A stretch of 23,173 nt of DNA from JAFDVJ01 sp964487505 (lineage in GTDB: Bacteria; Acidobacteriota; Blastocatellia; Pyrinomonadales; Pyrinomonadaceae), in NCBI GenBank assembly GCA_964487505.1, contig CAZARD010000073.1:1-23173 (forward strand), given 5' to 3'. The notes beneath the pieces are model-generated. The model saw nothing but the letters and a program-made list of their open reading frames with translations. It had not been told where the DNA came from and searched no databases. Both the position numbers and the translations under genes were made by a program. Shown here piece after piece: positions 14,584-23,109 of this stretch (position 1 is the first letter of the stretch; every line of letters begins with the position of its first letter).

Positions 14584-16017
14584 TCACGGACCGCTGATCT
14601 TCGCGCTCGAACTTATCGTTTCGCCGATCCGCTGGATCGAGTGAACGCGCCATTTTTCGTCGCGTTCCGGAAAATCCGTTCGGAAATGCCCGCCGCGCGA
14701 CTCTTCGCGCCAAAGCGCGGCGGTCGCCACGAGTTTCGCAAGCGCGACGAAGTTCCGCGACGCGGTTGACAGGCGCGCCGATTCTATTTGACGGAATTCG
14801 GCAAGGGCGCGTTCCAACGACTGACGATCGCGAAGAATCCCGACCCTTTCCCACATCACGCGTTTGATGCGCTTCTTGACGGCGGTCGTGATGCCGACCG
14901 ATTCTTCGGTGACCGGCGCGAGCGGCTCGCCGGGGAGCTTGCCTTCAAATTCCGGAAGACCCTCCGTGTCGCAAATTGCCGCGGCGCCGGCCCGCGCGCC
15001 GAAGACCAGTCCTTCGAGCAACGAGTTTGACGCGAGCCGGTTGGCGCCGTGGACGCCGGTGCAGGTCACCTCGCCGGCGGCGTAAAGCCCCGGGACGGTG
15101 GTCCGGCCGTCGAGGTCGGTGCGGACCCCGCCCATACAGTAATGCGACGCCGGCGAGACCGGCAGCAGGTCGCGGGCGATGTTCAGCCCGTACGCGGCGC
15201 ANNNNNNNNNNNNNNNNNNNNNNNNNNNNNNNNNNNNNNNNNNNNNNNNNNNNNNNNNNNNNNNNNNNNNNNNNNNNNNNNNNNNNNNNNNNNNNNNNNN
15301 NGCGCCTTCGATGCTCAGCGCCGTCGGATGGAACTGCACGAATTCCATATCCGCCATTTCCGCGCCCGCGAAATAGGCCATCGCCATTCCGTCGCCGGTC
15401 GCGACCTCCGGATTTGTCGTATGCTGGAAGAGCTGGCCGGCGCCGCCGGTGCAGAGAACGACCGAACGGGCATAAAGACTTCGAGGGGCGCGCAGGATCG
15501 GATCGAGGAAGCGCACACCGACGCACCGGCCTTCTTCGACGATCAACTCCTCGGTGTTGGCGAACGGCGTGAGCACGATCGACCTTTCTTGCCGTGCGCG
15601 CGCGATCAACGACCGCACTATCTCCTTGCCGGTGGAATCGCCGTGCGCGTGCAGGATGCGGCGACGCGAATGCGCGGCCTCACGCGTGAAGACCAACTTT
15701 CCGCCGTCGCGGTCGAACTCCGTTCCCCAATCGATGAGCTGCTTGATATAGCGGGTGCCCTCGACGACCAACGTCTCGACCGCCTTTTCGTCGCAAAGGC
15801 CGGCGCCGGCAACGAGCGTGTCTTCCTCGTGAAGCCCGGCATTGTCGTCGTCCGAGAGCACGACAGCGACCCCGCCCTGCGCGTACTCGGAATTGGATTC
15901 GTTCGTCCGGTCTTTGGTGAGCACCGAAACGTGCGCGCCCGACGAGGCCAGCTCGATCGCCGCCCGCAATCCGGCGACTCCGCTACCGATGACGACAAAG
16001 TCGGTTTCGAGTGGCAT
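14584..16017 (-). CDS. nadB: L-aspartate oxidase (NAD de novo synthesis), broken by a gap
   Basis: A FAD-dependent cytosolic enzyme oxidising L-aspartate to iminoaspartate, the first step of quinolinate and NAD synthesis. The dinucleotide motif GSGVAGLRAA is at the N-terminus. SEYAQGGVAVVL, FVQFHPTAL (catalytic His), SPASHYCMGGV (second His) and GVHGANRLASNSLLEGL (FAD) are all NadB landmarks. The gap 15202-15301 removes the part between HPTAL and PASHY. In E. coli NadB that stretch is ~98 residues; only ~20 are visible here, so ~78 are missing, including the LAPRD arginine. With these restored, length would be ~520-530 aa, normal for the family. The ATG at 16017 is used; a TTG at 16026 is also in frame. 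No nadA or nadC is adjacent in the window. Confidence 0.93.
   Translation of the reverse strand: MPLETDFVVIGSGVAGLRAAIELASSGAHVSVLTKDRTNESNSEYAQGGVAVVLSDDDNAGLHEEDTLVAGAGLCDEKAVETLVVEGTRYIKQLIDWGTEFDRDGGKLVFTREAAHSRRRILHAHGDSTGKEIVRSLIARARQERSIVLTPFANTEELIVEEGRCVGVRFLDPILRAPRSLYARSVVLCTGGAGQLFQHTTNPEVATGDGMAMAYFAGAEMADMEFVQFHPTALSIEGXXXXXXXXXXXXXXXXXXXXXXXXXXXXXXXXXXCAAYGLNIARDLLPVSPASHYCMGGVRTDLDGRTTVPGLYAAGEVTCTGVHGANRLASNSLLEGLVFGARAGAAAICDTEGLPEFEGKLPGEPLAPVTEESVGITTAVKKRIKRVMWERVGILRDRQSLERALAEFRQIESARLSTASRNFVALAKLVATAALWREESRGGHFRTDFPERDEKWRVHSIQRIGETISSSAKISGP
15202..15301. other. Assembly gap (100 N) inside nadB
   Basis: Comparison with the family suggests ~230 bases are really missing, so the 100 N is only a placeholder. 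The gene is probably intact in the organism. Confidence 0.95.
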
Positions 16018-16266
16018 CAAAAGCAATTTACCAAATATCCGGCCGAAACGGAAAAATCGCTCGTCGCGCGGTCGGGCGTTTTCCGGAATTTCGCGTTTTG
16101 CAAATTTCCATCGAGTATGTGACTTTGTATTGTGGGCCCAAGGCTCCGACGGCGTCCGAGTCTCGCAACGGAACGGAACCGCCCTTCATCGGGCAGCGTT
16201 TCGCGGCAAGAAGTGATTCTCTCCGCGGTGATTTCCGCGGATGCCGTCCCGTATCAATTGAATTCT

Positions 16267-16752
16267 ATGGCAGGTTTTACGAAAGGCAAGATCAATGACG
16301 TCGTCGTCTACCCGTTGAAGAAATTCGTCGACGATCGCGGCTGGCTGGCGGAGCTGTTCCGTCACGATGAACTGAACGAGGAGTTTTTCCCCGTGATGTC
16401 GTACATTTCGGTGACCGAACCCGGCGTCCAACGAGGGCCGCACGAACACGTCGATCAGGCCGACCTTTTCTGTTTCATCGGAACCGGCAATTTCATGCTC
16501 CGGATGTGGGACAATCGTTCGGAATCGTCGACCTATCAATATGTGATGACGCTCTTCGTCGGCGCCGACAACCCGACTGCGGTGATCGTGCCGAAAGGCG
16601 TCGTGCACGCCTACAAGAACGTCAGCAAAACGGAAAAAGGCGTCGTTATCAATTGCCCAAACCGACTGTATATGGGCGAAGGCAAGAAAGAACCGATCGA
16701 CGAGATACGCCACGAGGACGATCACGAGACGATATTCCGGATGGTCGACTGA
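16267..16752 (+). CDS. RmlC-like cupin sugar epimerase family protein
   Basis: A 161-aa single cupin of the dTDP-4-dehydrorhamnose 3,5-epimerase superfamily. RGPHEH (within VQRGPHEHVDQADLF) corresponds to the RmlC RGxH catalytic-His motif. VPKGVVHAYKN and INCPNRLY match the later GxxHGF and YxCxxxY landmarks. The normal dTDP-hexose-binding segments are shortened, so it could be a 3,5- or 3-epimerase, a sugar isomerase or a related binding protein. It is the first gene of the plus-strand polysaccharide cluster, divergent from nadB. The ATG at 16267 lacks a clear ribosome site. No rmlA, rmlB or rmlD is in the window. Confidence 0.8.
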   Translation: MAGFTKGKINDVVVYPLKKFVDDRGWLAELFRHDELNEEFFPVMSYISVTEPGVQRGPHEHVDQADLFCFIGTGNFMLRMWDNRSESSTYQYVMTLFVGADNPTAVIVPKGVVHAYKNVSKTEKGVVINCPNRLYMGEGKKEPIDEIRHEDDHETIFRMVD

Positions 16753-16820
16753 GTATAGGGATTCCAGATTTCAGGGTCCGGACTCCGGAATGCCGCGCAA
16801 TGCGGAACCCCGCACGCAGT

Positions 16821-16920
16821 NNNNNNNNNNNNNNNNNNNNNNNNNNNNNNNNNNNNNNNNNNNNNNNNNNNNNNNNNNNNNNNNNNNNNNNNNNNNNNNN
16901 NNNNNNNNNNNNNNNNNNNN
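16821..16920. other. Assembly gap (100 N) between epimerase and glycosyltransferase genes
   Basis: The placeholder lies in the intergenic stretch 16753-16937. Flanking bases include the short inverted motif gactccggaatgc. A small gene or repeat could be missing. Confidence 0.95.
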
Positions 16921-16937
16921 CCGGAATCTGCATCCCG

Positions 16938-18134
16938 ATGAAGATCGTTCGCATCATTGCCCGTCTCAACGTCGGTGGCCCGGCGCGTCACGTCGTCTGG
17001 CTGACGAAGGCCTTTTCGACCGACGGTTCGGAATCCGTTCTCGTCGCGGGGACAGTTCCCGCAGGTGAAGAGGATATGGGCTACTTCGCGGAGATCAATG
17101 GAGTTTCGCCCGTTTTCATTCCCGAAATGAGCCGCGAACTTTCGCCGAAGGACGCGATCTCGTTGTGGAAGGTCTTCCGGCTCCTCGTCCGCGAACGCCC
17201 CGACATCGTCCACACGCATACCGCGAAAGCCGGCACCGTCGGACGGATCGCCGGTTTTCTCTATCGGTGGCTATTGTGGCGGGACGTCAGGATCGTCCAT
17301 ACCTTTCACGGACACGTCTTTCACAGTTATTACGGCCGATTGAAAACACGCGTCTTCCTCGCGATCGAGAAAACCCTTGCCCGGATCGCGACCGATCGGA
17401 TCATCGTCATCAGCGAGCGCCAGCGATCGGAGATCTGCGACGAGTTCGGCGTCGGAGACCCTTCAAAGTTCGCGGTCGTCCCGCTCGGGCTCGACCTTGG
17501 GGCGTTTTCCGCCCCCGTTGCCGACCGCGACGCGATTCGGGCCGAATTCGGAGCGGCGACCGACGATCTCGTCGTCGGATTCGTCGGCCGGTTGACCGAG
17601 ATCAAGAACATCCCGATGCTGCTCGAAGCGGCTGCAGCGATTCCACCCGACCTGAAGATGAAGTTCGTCATCATCGGTGACGGTCATCTACGGCCCGAGC
17701 TCGAAACACTTGCCGCAAAGCTCGAGGCCCAAAACCGCGTCAAGTTTGCCGGGAACCGCAACGACAGCGACCGGTTCTATTTCGCCCTCGACGCGGTCGC
17801 TTTGACCTCGCGCAACGAGGGTACGCCGTTGACGCTGATCGAGGCGATGGCCTGCGGGCGTCCTTTTGTCGCGACGAACGTCGGCGGCGTCACGGATCTC
17901 GCGGGCGACGTCATCGAGCCGCTTGATGGTTTCGAGGTCCGTGAGCGCGGTCTGACCGTCGCGTCGGGCGACGTCGAAGGGTTCGCCAATGCCCTTCGGT
18001 TTCTGCTGGCGGAGCGCGGCCGCTTGGACGAGATTGGCCTCAACGGACGGGCCTTCGTCGAGTCAAAATACTCACGTGAGCGACTGGTTTCAGACATCCG
18101 ACGCCTTTACCGGGATTTGCTTGCCGATCGCTGA
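16938..18134 (+). CDS. Glycosyltransferase family 4
   Basis: A 398-aa cytosolic or peripheral GT-B enzyme, probably adding a sugar to a lipid-linked polysaccharide precursor. The N-terminal Rossmann half starts MKIVRIIARLNVGGPARHV, with the acceptor-side glycine loop, and has PDIVHTHTAKAG and HTFHGHVF. The C-terminal half has the donor-site motifs VGFVGRLTEIKN (~213-224), VIIGDGHLRPEL and the EX7E motif E294...E302 (NEGTPLTLIEAMACG). Length is normal for GT4. The start at 16938 is the first ATG that gives the family N-terminus; there is no clear ribosome site, and the gap ends 17 nt upstream. Donor and acceptor sugars cannot be told from sequence. Confidence 0.93.
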   Translation: MKIVRIIARLNVGGPARHVVWLTKAFSTDGSESVLVAGTVPAGEEDMGYFAEINGVSPVFIPEMSRELSPKDAISLWKVFRLLVRERPDIVHTHTAKAGTVGRIAGFLYRWLLWRDVRIVHTFHGHVFHSYYGRLKTRVFLAIEKTLARIATDRIIVISERQRSEICDEFGVGDPSKFAVVPLGLDLGAFSAPVADRDAIRAEFGAATDDLVVGFVGRLTEIKNIPMLLEAAAAIPPDLKMKFVIIGDGHLRPELETLAAKLEAQNRVKFAGNRNDSDRFYFALDAVALTSRNEGTPLTLIEAMACGRPFVATNVGGVTDLAGDVIEPLDGFEVRERGLTVASGDVEGFANALRFLLAERGRLDEIGLNGRAFVESKYSRERLVSDIRRLYRDLLADR

Positions 18135-18142
18135 CGACCTCC

Positions 18143-18173
18143 TTGATTTTGCCCCCTGTTTGGTTTGTAATAT
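18143..18173 (+). promoter_or_regulatory. Weak sigma-70-like promoter before the phosphotransferase fusion gene
   Basis: TTGATT (18143-18148) and TAATAT (18168-18173) with a 19-nt spacer, in the only A+T-rich part of the 81-nt intergenic space. The long spacing makes it uncertain; the gene may instead be read through from the glycosyltransferase. Confidence 0.3.
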
Positions 18174-18215
18174 GGCAAAGATTTCGCTTTTTTTGACTTC
18201 GAAGCACCGCAACCG

Positions 18216-20024
18216 ATGTTCGACGAATCGTACTATCCCTTTCTACTGGGCACGTTGAGCTTTGCGCTCTCGGTCGGCACGACGTTTGCCGTCCGGGAAC
18301 TCGCGCGTCGGTACGGGTTCGTCGCCAAACCGAAGGCCGATCGCTGGCACAAAAAGCCGACCGCGATGATGGGAGGCGTGGCGATCTTTGTCTCAACCAT
18401 CATCATCTACGCTGCCTTCGTTCCGTACACCCGGGGTTCGCTCGTCGTGATGGGCGCAAGCGCCCTTCTCTTCGCCGTCGGCCTGCTCGACGATCTTCTC
18501 AACATCAAGCCGTACCAGAAGCTGTTCGGACAGGTAATCGGGACCGCGATCGTCATCGGGTTCGGGCTTCGCCTGCCGTGGACCGGTTACGAGATCCTCG
18601 ACATCTGGATCACGGTGCTTTGGATCATCGGCATCACGAACGCCATCAATTTGCTCGACAATATGGACGGGCTCGCCGCCGGGATCTCGGCAATCGCCGC
18701 GTTCTCGCTCGCCATCAGTTTCGGCGCCAGCGCGCAACTCGACGAACTTCTGCTGATATGCGTTTTCATCGGGGCGCTCGCCGGATTCCTAGCGTTCAAT
18801 TTCAACCCGGCGTCCATTTTCATGGGCGACTGCGGATCAATGTTTGTCGGGTTCCTGTTATCGACATCGGTCCTGCTGAACCAAACCGGCGGCCGGTCGC
18901 GCGGGGTGCTCTCGATCCTTGCGGTTCCGGCCTTGATCCTTTTCGTTCCGATCTTCGATACCACATTTGTAACAGTTCTGCGCAAGATCTGGGGTCGGAA
19001 GGCGTCGCAGGGCGGCCGCGATCACACATCACACAGGCTGGTCGCGCTCGGGCTTTCCGAACGGGCCGCGGTTCTGATGCTATACGGTTTCGCGATCCTC
19101 GCCGGCGTGATCGCGCTCGCCGTCCGCGAGCTGGAGACCACGCAGAGCCTCGCCCTGATCGCGCTTTTCACGATCGCGCTGACGATCGTCGGCGTCTTTT
19201 TGGCGAAGGTCAAGGTCTACGAAGAGCAGGAAGAAGAATTGGCGATGCAGACCGGCGCCGCGTTTGGATTCCTTCTCAACCTTTCCCACAAACGGCGTGT
19301 TTTCGAGATCCTGCTCGACGCGGTGTTGATCACGCTCGCCCACTACGCCGCCTACGTTTTGCTTTTCGGCCCGTTCGAAGACAGCGGAAACTGGGCGCTT
19401 TTTCTCAAGACGCTGCCGATCCTGATCCCGCTGAAGCTGTTCGCGTTTCTCGCCGTCGGCGTCTACAGGGGGATCTGGCGATACACAGGCATCCGGGACC
19501 TGTTCACGTTTCTGCGCGGCAACATTTACGGATCGATCCTCAGCGTGCTCCTGATCCTGCTCATCTATCGGTTCGAGAATTTCTCACGCGCGGTGTTCGT
19601 CGTGGACGGCCTGCTGATGTTCGGCGCCCTCGCCGCGAGTCGGATGGCATTCCGTCTTTTCCGATTGATACTTCCCCTGCCGATGGCGAATGCCGGCCGA
19701 ACCGTATTGATCTACGGCGCCGGCGACGGCGGCGAGATGCTTTTGCGCGAGCTCAAGAACAACCCCGAATGGGAATACCGGCCTATCGGCTTTCTTGACG
19801 ACGACCCGTTGAAGAAAGGAAAGGTCATTCACGGACTCAAGGTCTTCGGAGGCAACGGCTCGCTCGAAGAGATCTGCCGCCAAAACGACGTCCAGGAGAT
19901 CCTGATCTCGTTCCGCAACCTTTCGCCGGAGCGTCTGCGCGATGTCCGGACGGTATGCCAGGCATCGGACATCGAACTGAAACGCGCGATGATCCGGATC
20001 GAACCGGTCGATTTCGAAGTCTAA
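18216..20024 (+). CDS. Polyprenyl-phosphate sugar-1-phosphate transferase (WecA/TagO-like) fused to CapD/FlaA1-type N-terminal region
   Basis: A 602-aa membrane protein. Residues 1-340 are a MraY/WecA family transferase moving a sugar-1-phosphate onto undecaprenyl phosphate, the start of O-antigen or exopolysaccharide synthesis. Visible motifs are GLLDD (89-93), NAINLLDNMDGLAAG (142-156), FMGDCGS (202-208), FDTTFVTVLRK (247-257) and RDHTSHRL (268-275). After a charged linker (331-345), residues ~358-480 hold four or so hydrophobic segments with VYRGIWRYTGIRDL. Residues 495-602 are a Rossmann CoA-binding-type domain (VLIYGAGDGGEMLLREL). That second half matches the front of CapD/FlaA1 dehydratases, but the catalytic SDR domain is absent. 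The fusion is in frame with no gap. The next gene follows after 10 nt. Confidence 0.92.
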   Translation: MFDESYYPFLLGTLSFALSVGTTFAVRELARRYGFVAKPKADRWHKKPTAMMGGVAIFVSTIIIYAAFVPYTRGSLVVMGASALLFAVGLLDDLLNIKPYQKLFGQVIGTAIVIGFGLRLPWTGYEILDIWITVLWIIGITNAINLLDNMDGLAAGISAIAAFSLAISFGASAQLDELLLICVFIGALAGFLAFNFNPASIFMGDCGSMFVGFLLSTSVLLNQTGGRSRGVLSILAVPALILFVPIFDTTFVTVLRKIWGRKASQGGRDHTSHRLVALGLSERAAVLMLYGFAILAGVIALAVRELETTQSLALIALFTIALTIVGVFLAKVKVYEEQEEELAMQTGAAFGFLLNLSHKRRVFEILLDAVLITLAHYAAYVLLFGPFEDSGNWALFLKTLPILIPLKLFAFLAVGVYRGIWRYTGIRDLFTFLRGNIYGSILSVLLILLIYRFENFSRAVFVVDGLLMFGALAASRMAFRLFRLILPLPMANAGRTVLIYGAGDGGEMLLRELKNNPEWEYRPIGFLDDDPLKKGKVIHGLKVFGGNGSLEEICRQNDVQEILISFRNLSPERLRDVRTVCQASDIELKRAMIRIEPVDFEV

Positions 20025-20034
20025 GCCGGAGTCT

Positions 20035-21297
20035 ATGACGATCAAGACCCTCAAACTCGAAACCGCGACGGCGCGGGCCGCAGCGGTCTCGATCGCCGTC
20101 GCCGCGATGATCGCCGCGTTCATTTGCGTCAAATGGTTCATTGGCAACACGCTCGCGTCGCGTTCGCAGTACAAGGAGATCGCGGAGATCGCGGTGATGC
20201 TTGCCCCGTCCGATCCGCAGACCCGTTTCGCCCACGCGGTGTTGCTTGAGAAGACCTTTTTCCCTGAGGATCTGCCGCGATCGCTCGCCGAGTTCGAGGC
20301 GGCGGTCGCGCTGTCGCCCGCCGATTTCAATCTCTGGCTCGACCTCGGACGCGCCCGCGCCCGCGCCGGTGACGATGCCGGTGCGGAAAAGGCGATGCGG
20401 AAGGCGCTCGAACTCGCCCCGAATTACGCCCGCGTCAACTGGAACGCCGGCAATTTCCTTCTTCGCGAGGACCGGACATCGGAAGCGTTCGATCTGATCC
20501 GCCGCGCGTGCGATTCGGATCCGCAGTACGCGAATCCTGCGATCGCCAATGCTTGGCAGGTCTTCGGCGGAGACGCGGCGAAGGTTTCGGAACTCGTCGG
20601 TGATTCCAATTATCTGCGCGCCTCGTTCGCGGCGTTCCTTGCCCGGGCGAAGAAATTTGACGACGCCGCTGCGGTTTGGGGCTCAATTCCCGAAGCCTTG
20701 CGGACCGGCGATTTGAAACCAAACGGGGACGAGATTTTCCGCGAGATGATCAACGCGAAACGCTACCGGGACGCGGTCGCGATGTCCAGCGGAACGTTTC
20801 GCCCGGGCGTACTTCATAACGGCGACTTCGAAAGCGACTTCACGCTTCGATCGCCGTCGATCTTCGAATGGCAGTTCACCGACGGGAACGAGCCGCAGAT
20901 CGCCGTCGACGAATCGCAAAAGCGGGACGGCAAACGGAGTCTCGTGCTCGTTTTCAACAGTTCCGACGGACGGGACACGCGTCGCATATCGCAGACGGTC
21001 GCAGTCGCCCCGGGGGCCTCGTACGTCGTCCGCGGCTTCTATCGGGCCGATCTCAAGACGGCAACGACGCTCAGGCTGACGGTCAGCGATATGACCAACT
21101 CGAAGCCGATCGCCGGGACCGCCCCGATCGAGGCGCGCTCCGAATGGCGGGAATTCTCGCTGGCCTTCACGGCGTCGTCCGAGAACGACGCCGTCGTAAT
21201 CGCCTTGGTTCGCGCCGAATGCGCATCGCCTATCTGTCCGATCGCCGGCAAGGTCTGGTTTGACGGGATCACACTGACGGAGGCCGACAGGAAATGA
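20035..21297 (+). CDS. Membrane-anchored TPR protein with C-terminal carbohydrate-binding-like domain
   Basis: A 420-aa protein. One N-terminal transmembrane segment (~14-37) is followed by three or four tetratricopeptide repeats (~60-200; for example EKAMRKALELAPNYARVNWNAG). A C-terminal beta-rich domain (~262-415) begins GVLHNGDFESDF and ends VWFDGITLTEA. That start and end pair is typical of jelly-roll carbohydrate-binding modules. The start has GCCGGAG upstream, 10 nt after the previous stop. The stop overlaps the O-antigen ligase start (ATGA), so the two are translationally coupled. It probably helps polymerise or export the polysaccharide at the periplasmic face (inference from context). 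Confidence 0.85.
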   Translation: MTIKTLKLETATARAAAVSIAVAAMIAAFICVKWFIGNTLASRSQYKEIAEIAVMLAPSDPQTRFAHAVLLEKTFFPEDLPRSLAEFEAAVALSPADFNLWLDLGRARARAGDDAGAEKAMRKALELAPNYARVNWNAGNFLLREDRTSEAFDLIRRACDSDPQYANPAIANAWQVFGGDAAKVSELVGDSNYLRASFAAFLARAKKFDDAAAVWGSIPEALRTGDLKPNGDEIFREMINAKRYRDAVAMSSGTFRPGVLHNGDFESDFTLRSPSIFEWQFTDGNEPQIAVDESQKRDGKRSLVLVFNSSDGRDTRRISQTVAVAPGASYVVRGFYRADLKTATTLRLTVSDMTNSKPIAGTAPIEARSEWREFSLAFTASSENDAVVIALVRAECASPICPIAGKVWFDGITLTEADRK

Positions 21298-22679
21298 GCG
21301 ACGAGACTAACATCGAGTTTCATTCGGCCAAGGATCAGCATCCCGAGCCCTCGCGCCTCGGCGCAGCGGCGGCGACCGTCATCGGCGTCATTCCGATCTT
21401 CGCGACGCTCGCCTACGGGGCCGTCGAACCCTGGGCGTTCGCGATAATCGCGCTTCTTACCGGAGTATTGGTCGCGATCTGGGCGATCGACGGACTTCTT
21501 CGCGGACAATTGCGGATCGGCGTCAGTGCGCTAATGATCCCGTTCGCGGCGCTGATCGGGATCGGGATCATTCAGTTGCTCCCGCTCCGGACGCCGGACG
21601 CGCCCGGAATCGGCATTCCCGTCACGTCGTCGCTGACGCTCAATCCTTACGTGACGCGGATCGCCGTCGTTCAGCTGGCCATCCAGCTGATTTTCTTCGC
21701 CGGCGCCCTGACGTTTTTCGACACCTCGCGCCGCCTGAAACGGATGGCGGTCGGGATCGTTGTTTTTGGCGGATCGATGGCATTTTTCGGAATCCTGCAA
21801 TGGCTCGCGAACCCGCAAGGCATTTACGGCTGGAGGCCGACGCCGCAAGCGATCCCATTCGCCTCGTTCGTCAACCAGCATCATTTCGCGGCGTTGATGG
21901 AAATGACGACGGGCATCGCGCTCGGACTGTTTCTCGGAAAGGCAACGAAAAAGGACAAACGCGTGTTGTTGATCATAGCCGTCGCGCTGATGACCGTCGC
22001 GGTCGTTCTGACCGGATCACGGGGCGGCTTGCTCAGCATCCTCATCGTCGCCGTGACCGCGGCGGCTCTGGGGCACGTGCGCGATGAAACGGAATCGGAC
22101 GCCGTGGCGAGGATACCTCGGAAACTCGCGCTGATCGGGTTCGGGACGGCGTTTGCCGTGCTGCTCGTGGCGATGGTCGTTTTTCTCGGGGGCGATGCGT
22201 CTCTTTTGCGCGGGATCGGATTCACGGCGCAGGGCGATGTCAGCAGCGGACGGTTCCATTTCTGGAACGTCGCGCTACGGATCTTCCTCGATCACCCGTT
22301 CTTGGGCGCCGGGCTCGACTCGTTCGCGACGGCGTACCCGCGGTACGACACTTGGAACGGTTCCTTTCGAGTCGAACAGGCGCACAACGATTATCTGCAG
22401 ATCCTGGCGGACGCCGGCATCGCGGGTTTCGCGTGCGTCGCGGCGTTCGTGGTCTTGCTGATCAAAAAGAGTCTGCGCGTGATCCGCGATGAAGACGAAC
22501 GGTACCGCCGGGCCGTCGCCGTCGGGGCGCTCTCCGGTTGCGTCGGAATCCTGGTCCACAGTTTCTTCGATTTTCCGCTCCGGACGCCGGCGAACGCGTT
22601 TGTGATGATCATCCTGGTCGTTCTCGCGACGACGTCCGTCAAATTCCGGCACCGAAACCGATCGCATCGACGCGGATAG
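21294..22679 (+). CDS. O-antigen ligase / polymerase family membrane protein
   Basis: A 461-aa multipass inner-membrane protein with about 10-12 hydrophobic segments. It acts at the periplasmic face, polymerising repeats or transferring glycan from undecaprenyl diphosphate. The Wzy_C-type core is visible. NQHHFAALMEM and LTGSRGGLLS come before a large periplasmic loop containing FHFWNVALRIFLDHPFLGAGLDSF, then QAHNDYLQILADAGIAGF, the family signature with H-N-D-Y. The N-terminal ~15 residues are charged and cytosolic. It is the last gene of the cluster. Ligase, polymerase (Wzy) and protein-glycosylation members share these motifs, so the exact reaction is undecided. Confidence 0.9.
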   Translation: MSDETNIEFHSAKDQHPEPSRLGAAAATVIGVIPIFATLAYGAVEPWAFAIIALLTGVLVAIWAIDGLLRGQLRIGVSALMIPFAALIGIGIIQLLPLRTPDAPGIGIPVTSSLTLNPYVTRIAVVQLAIQLIFFAGALTFFDTSRRLKRMAVGIVVFGGSMAFFGILQWLANPQGIYGWRPTPQAIPFASFVNQHHFAALMEMTTGIALGLFLGKATKKDKRVLLIIAVALMTVAVVLTGSRGGLLSILIVAVTAAALGHVRDETESDAVARIPRKLALIGFGTAFAVLLVAMVVFLGGDASLLRGIGFTAQGDVSSGRFHFWNVALRIFLDHPFLGAGLDSFATAYPRYDTWNGSFRVEQAHNDYLQILADAGIAGFACVAAFVVLLIKKSLRVIRDEDERYRRAVAVGALSGCVGILVHSFFDFPLRTPANAFVMIILVVLATTSVKFRHRNRSHRRG

Positions 22680-22691
22680 AGCGGAGCGATG

Positions 22692-22734
22692 GGGAATTGG
22701 GATTTGGGAATTGGGATATCTTGAATCTTGAATC
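22692..22734. repeat. Short tandem direct repeats after the polysaccharide cluster
   Basis: gggaattgggat occurs at 22692-22703 and again at 22706-22717, then tcttgaatc at 22719-22727 and 22726-22734 (7-bp period). The run is low-complexity intergenic DNA of no known function. No gene is evident from 22680 to the window end. Confidence 0.75.
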
Positions 22735-22842
22735 ACTAGTGTCCAGGCAAAATTTGCTTTACAGCCATAAGTAGTCCTCGTTAGGCGACTTACGGATTGT
22801 TTTCAATTTTTCGACTTCAGTCCGGGATGTGGATTTCGTGTC

Positions 22843-23081
22843 AGCCCTCGTAGAGGGCGAAAGCGTGTTGCGCGCAGCGCCAGCTGCGGGAAAATGCCGT
22901 GCAACAAAGGCGCATCGAGCCCTCGTAGAGGGCGGCAGAATGCGAACCTCGCGGGCACCGCTGAACAATCGATTGCGCTGATCACGGCCCTCTACGAGGG
23001 CTCAATCCGACAATCCCGCGCTTCCCCCCGCATCTGGCGCTGCGGACGGCGAAGCGGGGCGCTTACGCCCTCTTCGAGGGC
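22843..23081. repeat. Cluster of four REP-like palindromes
   Basis: The palindrome agccctcgtagagggcg occurs at 22843-22859 and 22918-22934. An inverted copy ggccctctacgagggct is at 22986-23002, and a variant gccctcttcgagggc at 23067-23081. Each forms a 6-bp GCCCTC/GAGGGC hairpin with a 3-nt loop. Spacing is ~65-75 nt and both orientations occur, as in REP/BIME clusters mobilised by RAYT transposases. No transposase is in the window. Confidence 0.75.
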
Positions 23082-23109
23082 CGATTCGATTTCGTAGAGT
23101 CGAAGGCGG

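Noticed and set aside
22843..23081. CRISPR array from the repeated GCCCTCGTAGAGGGC motif
   Set aside because: Only four copies, in both orientations and with one variant, unequal spacing and no cas gene. REP-like palindromes fit better.
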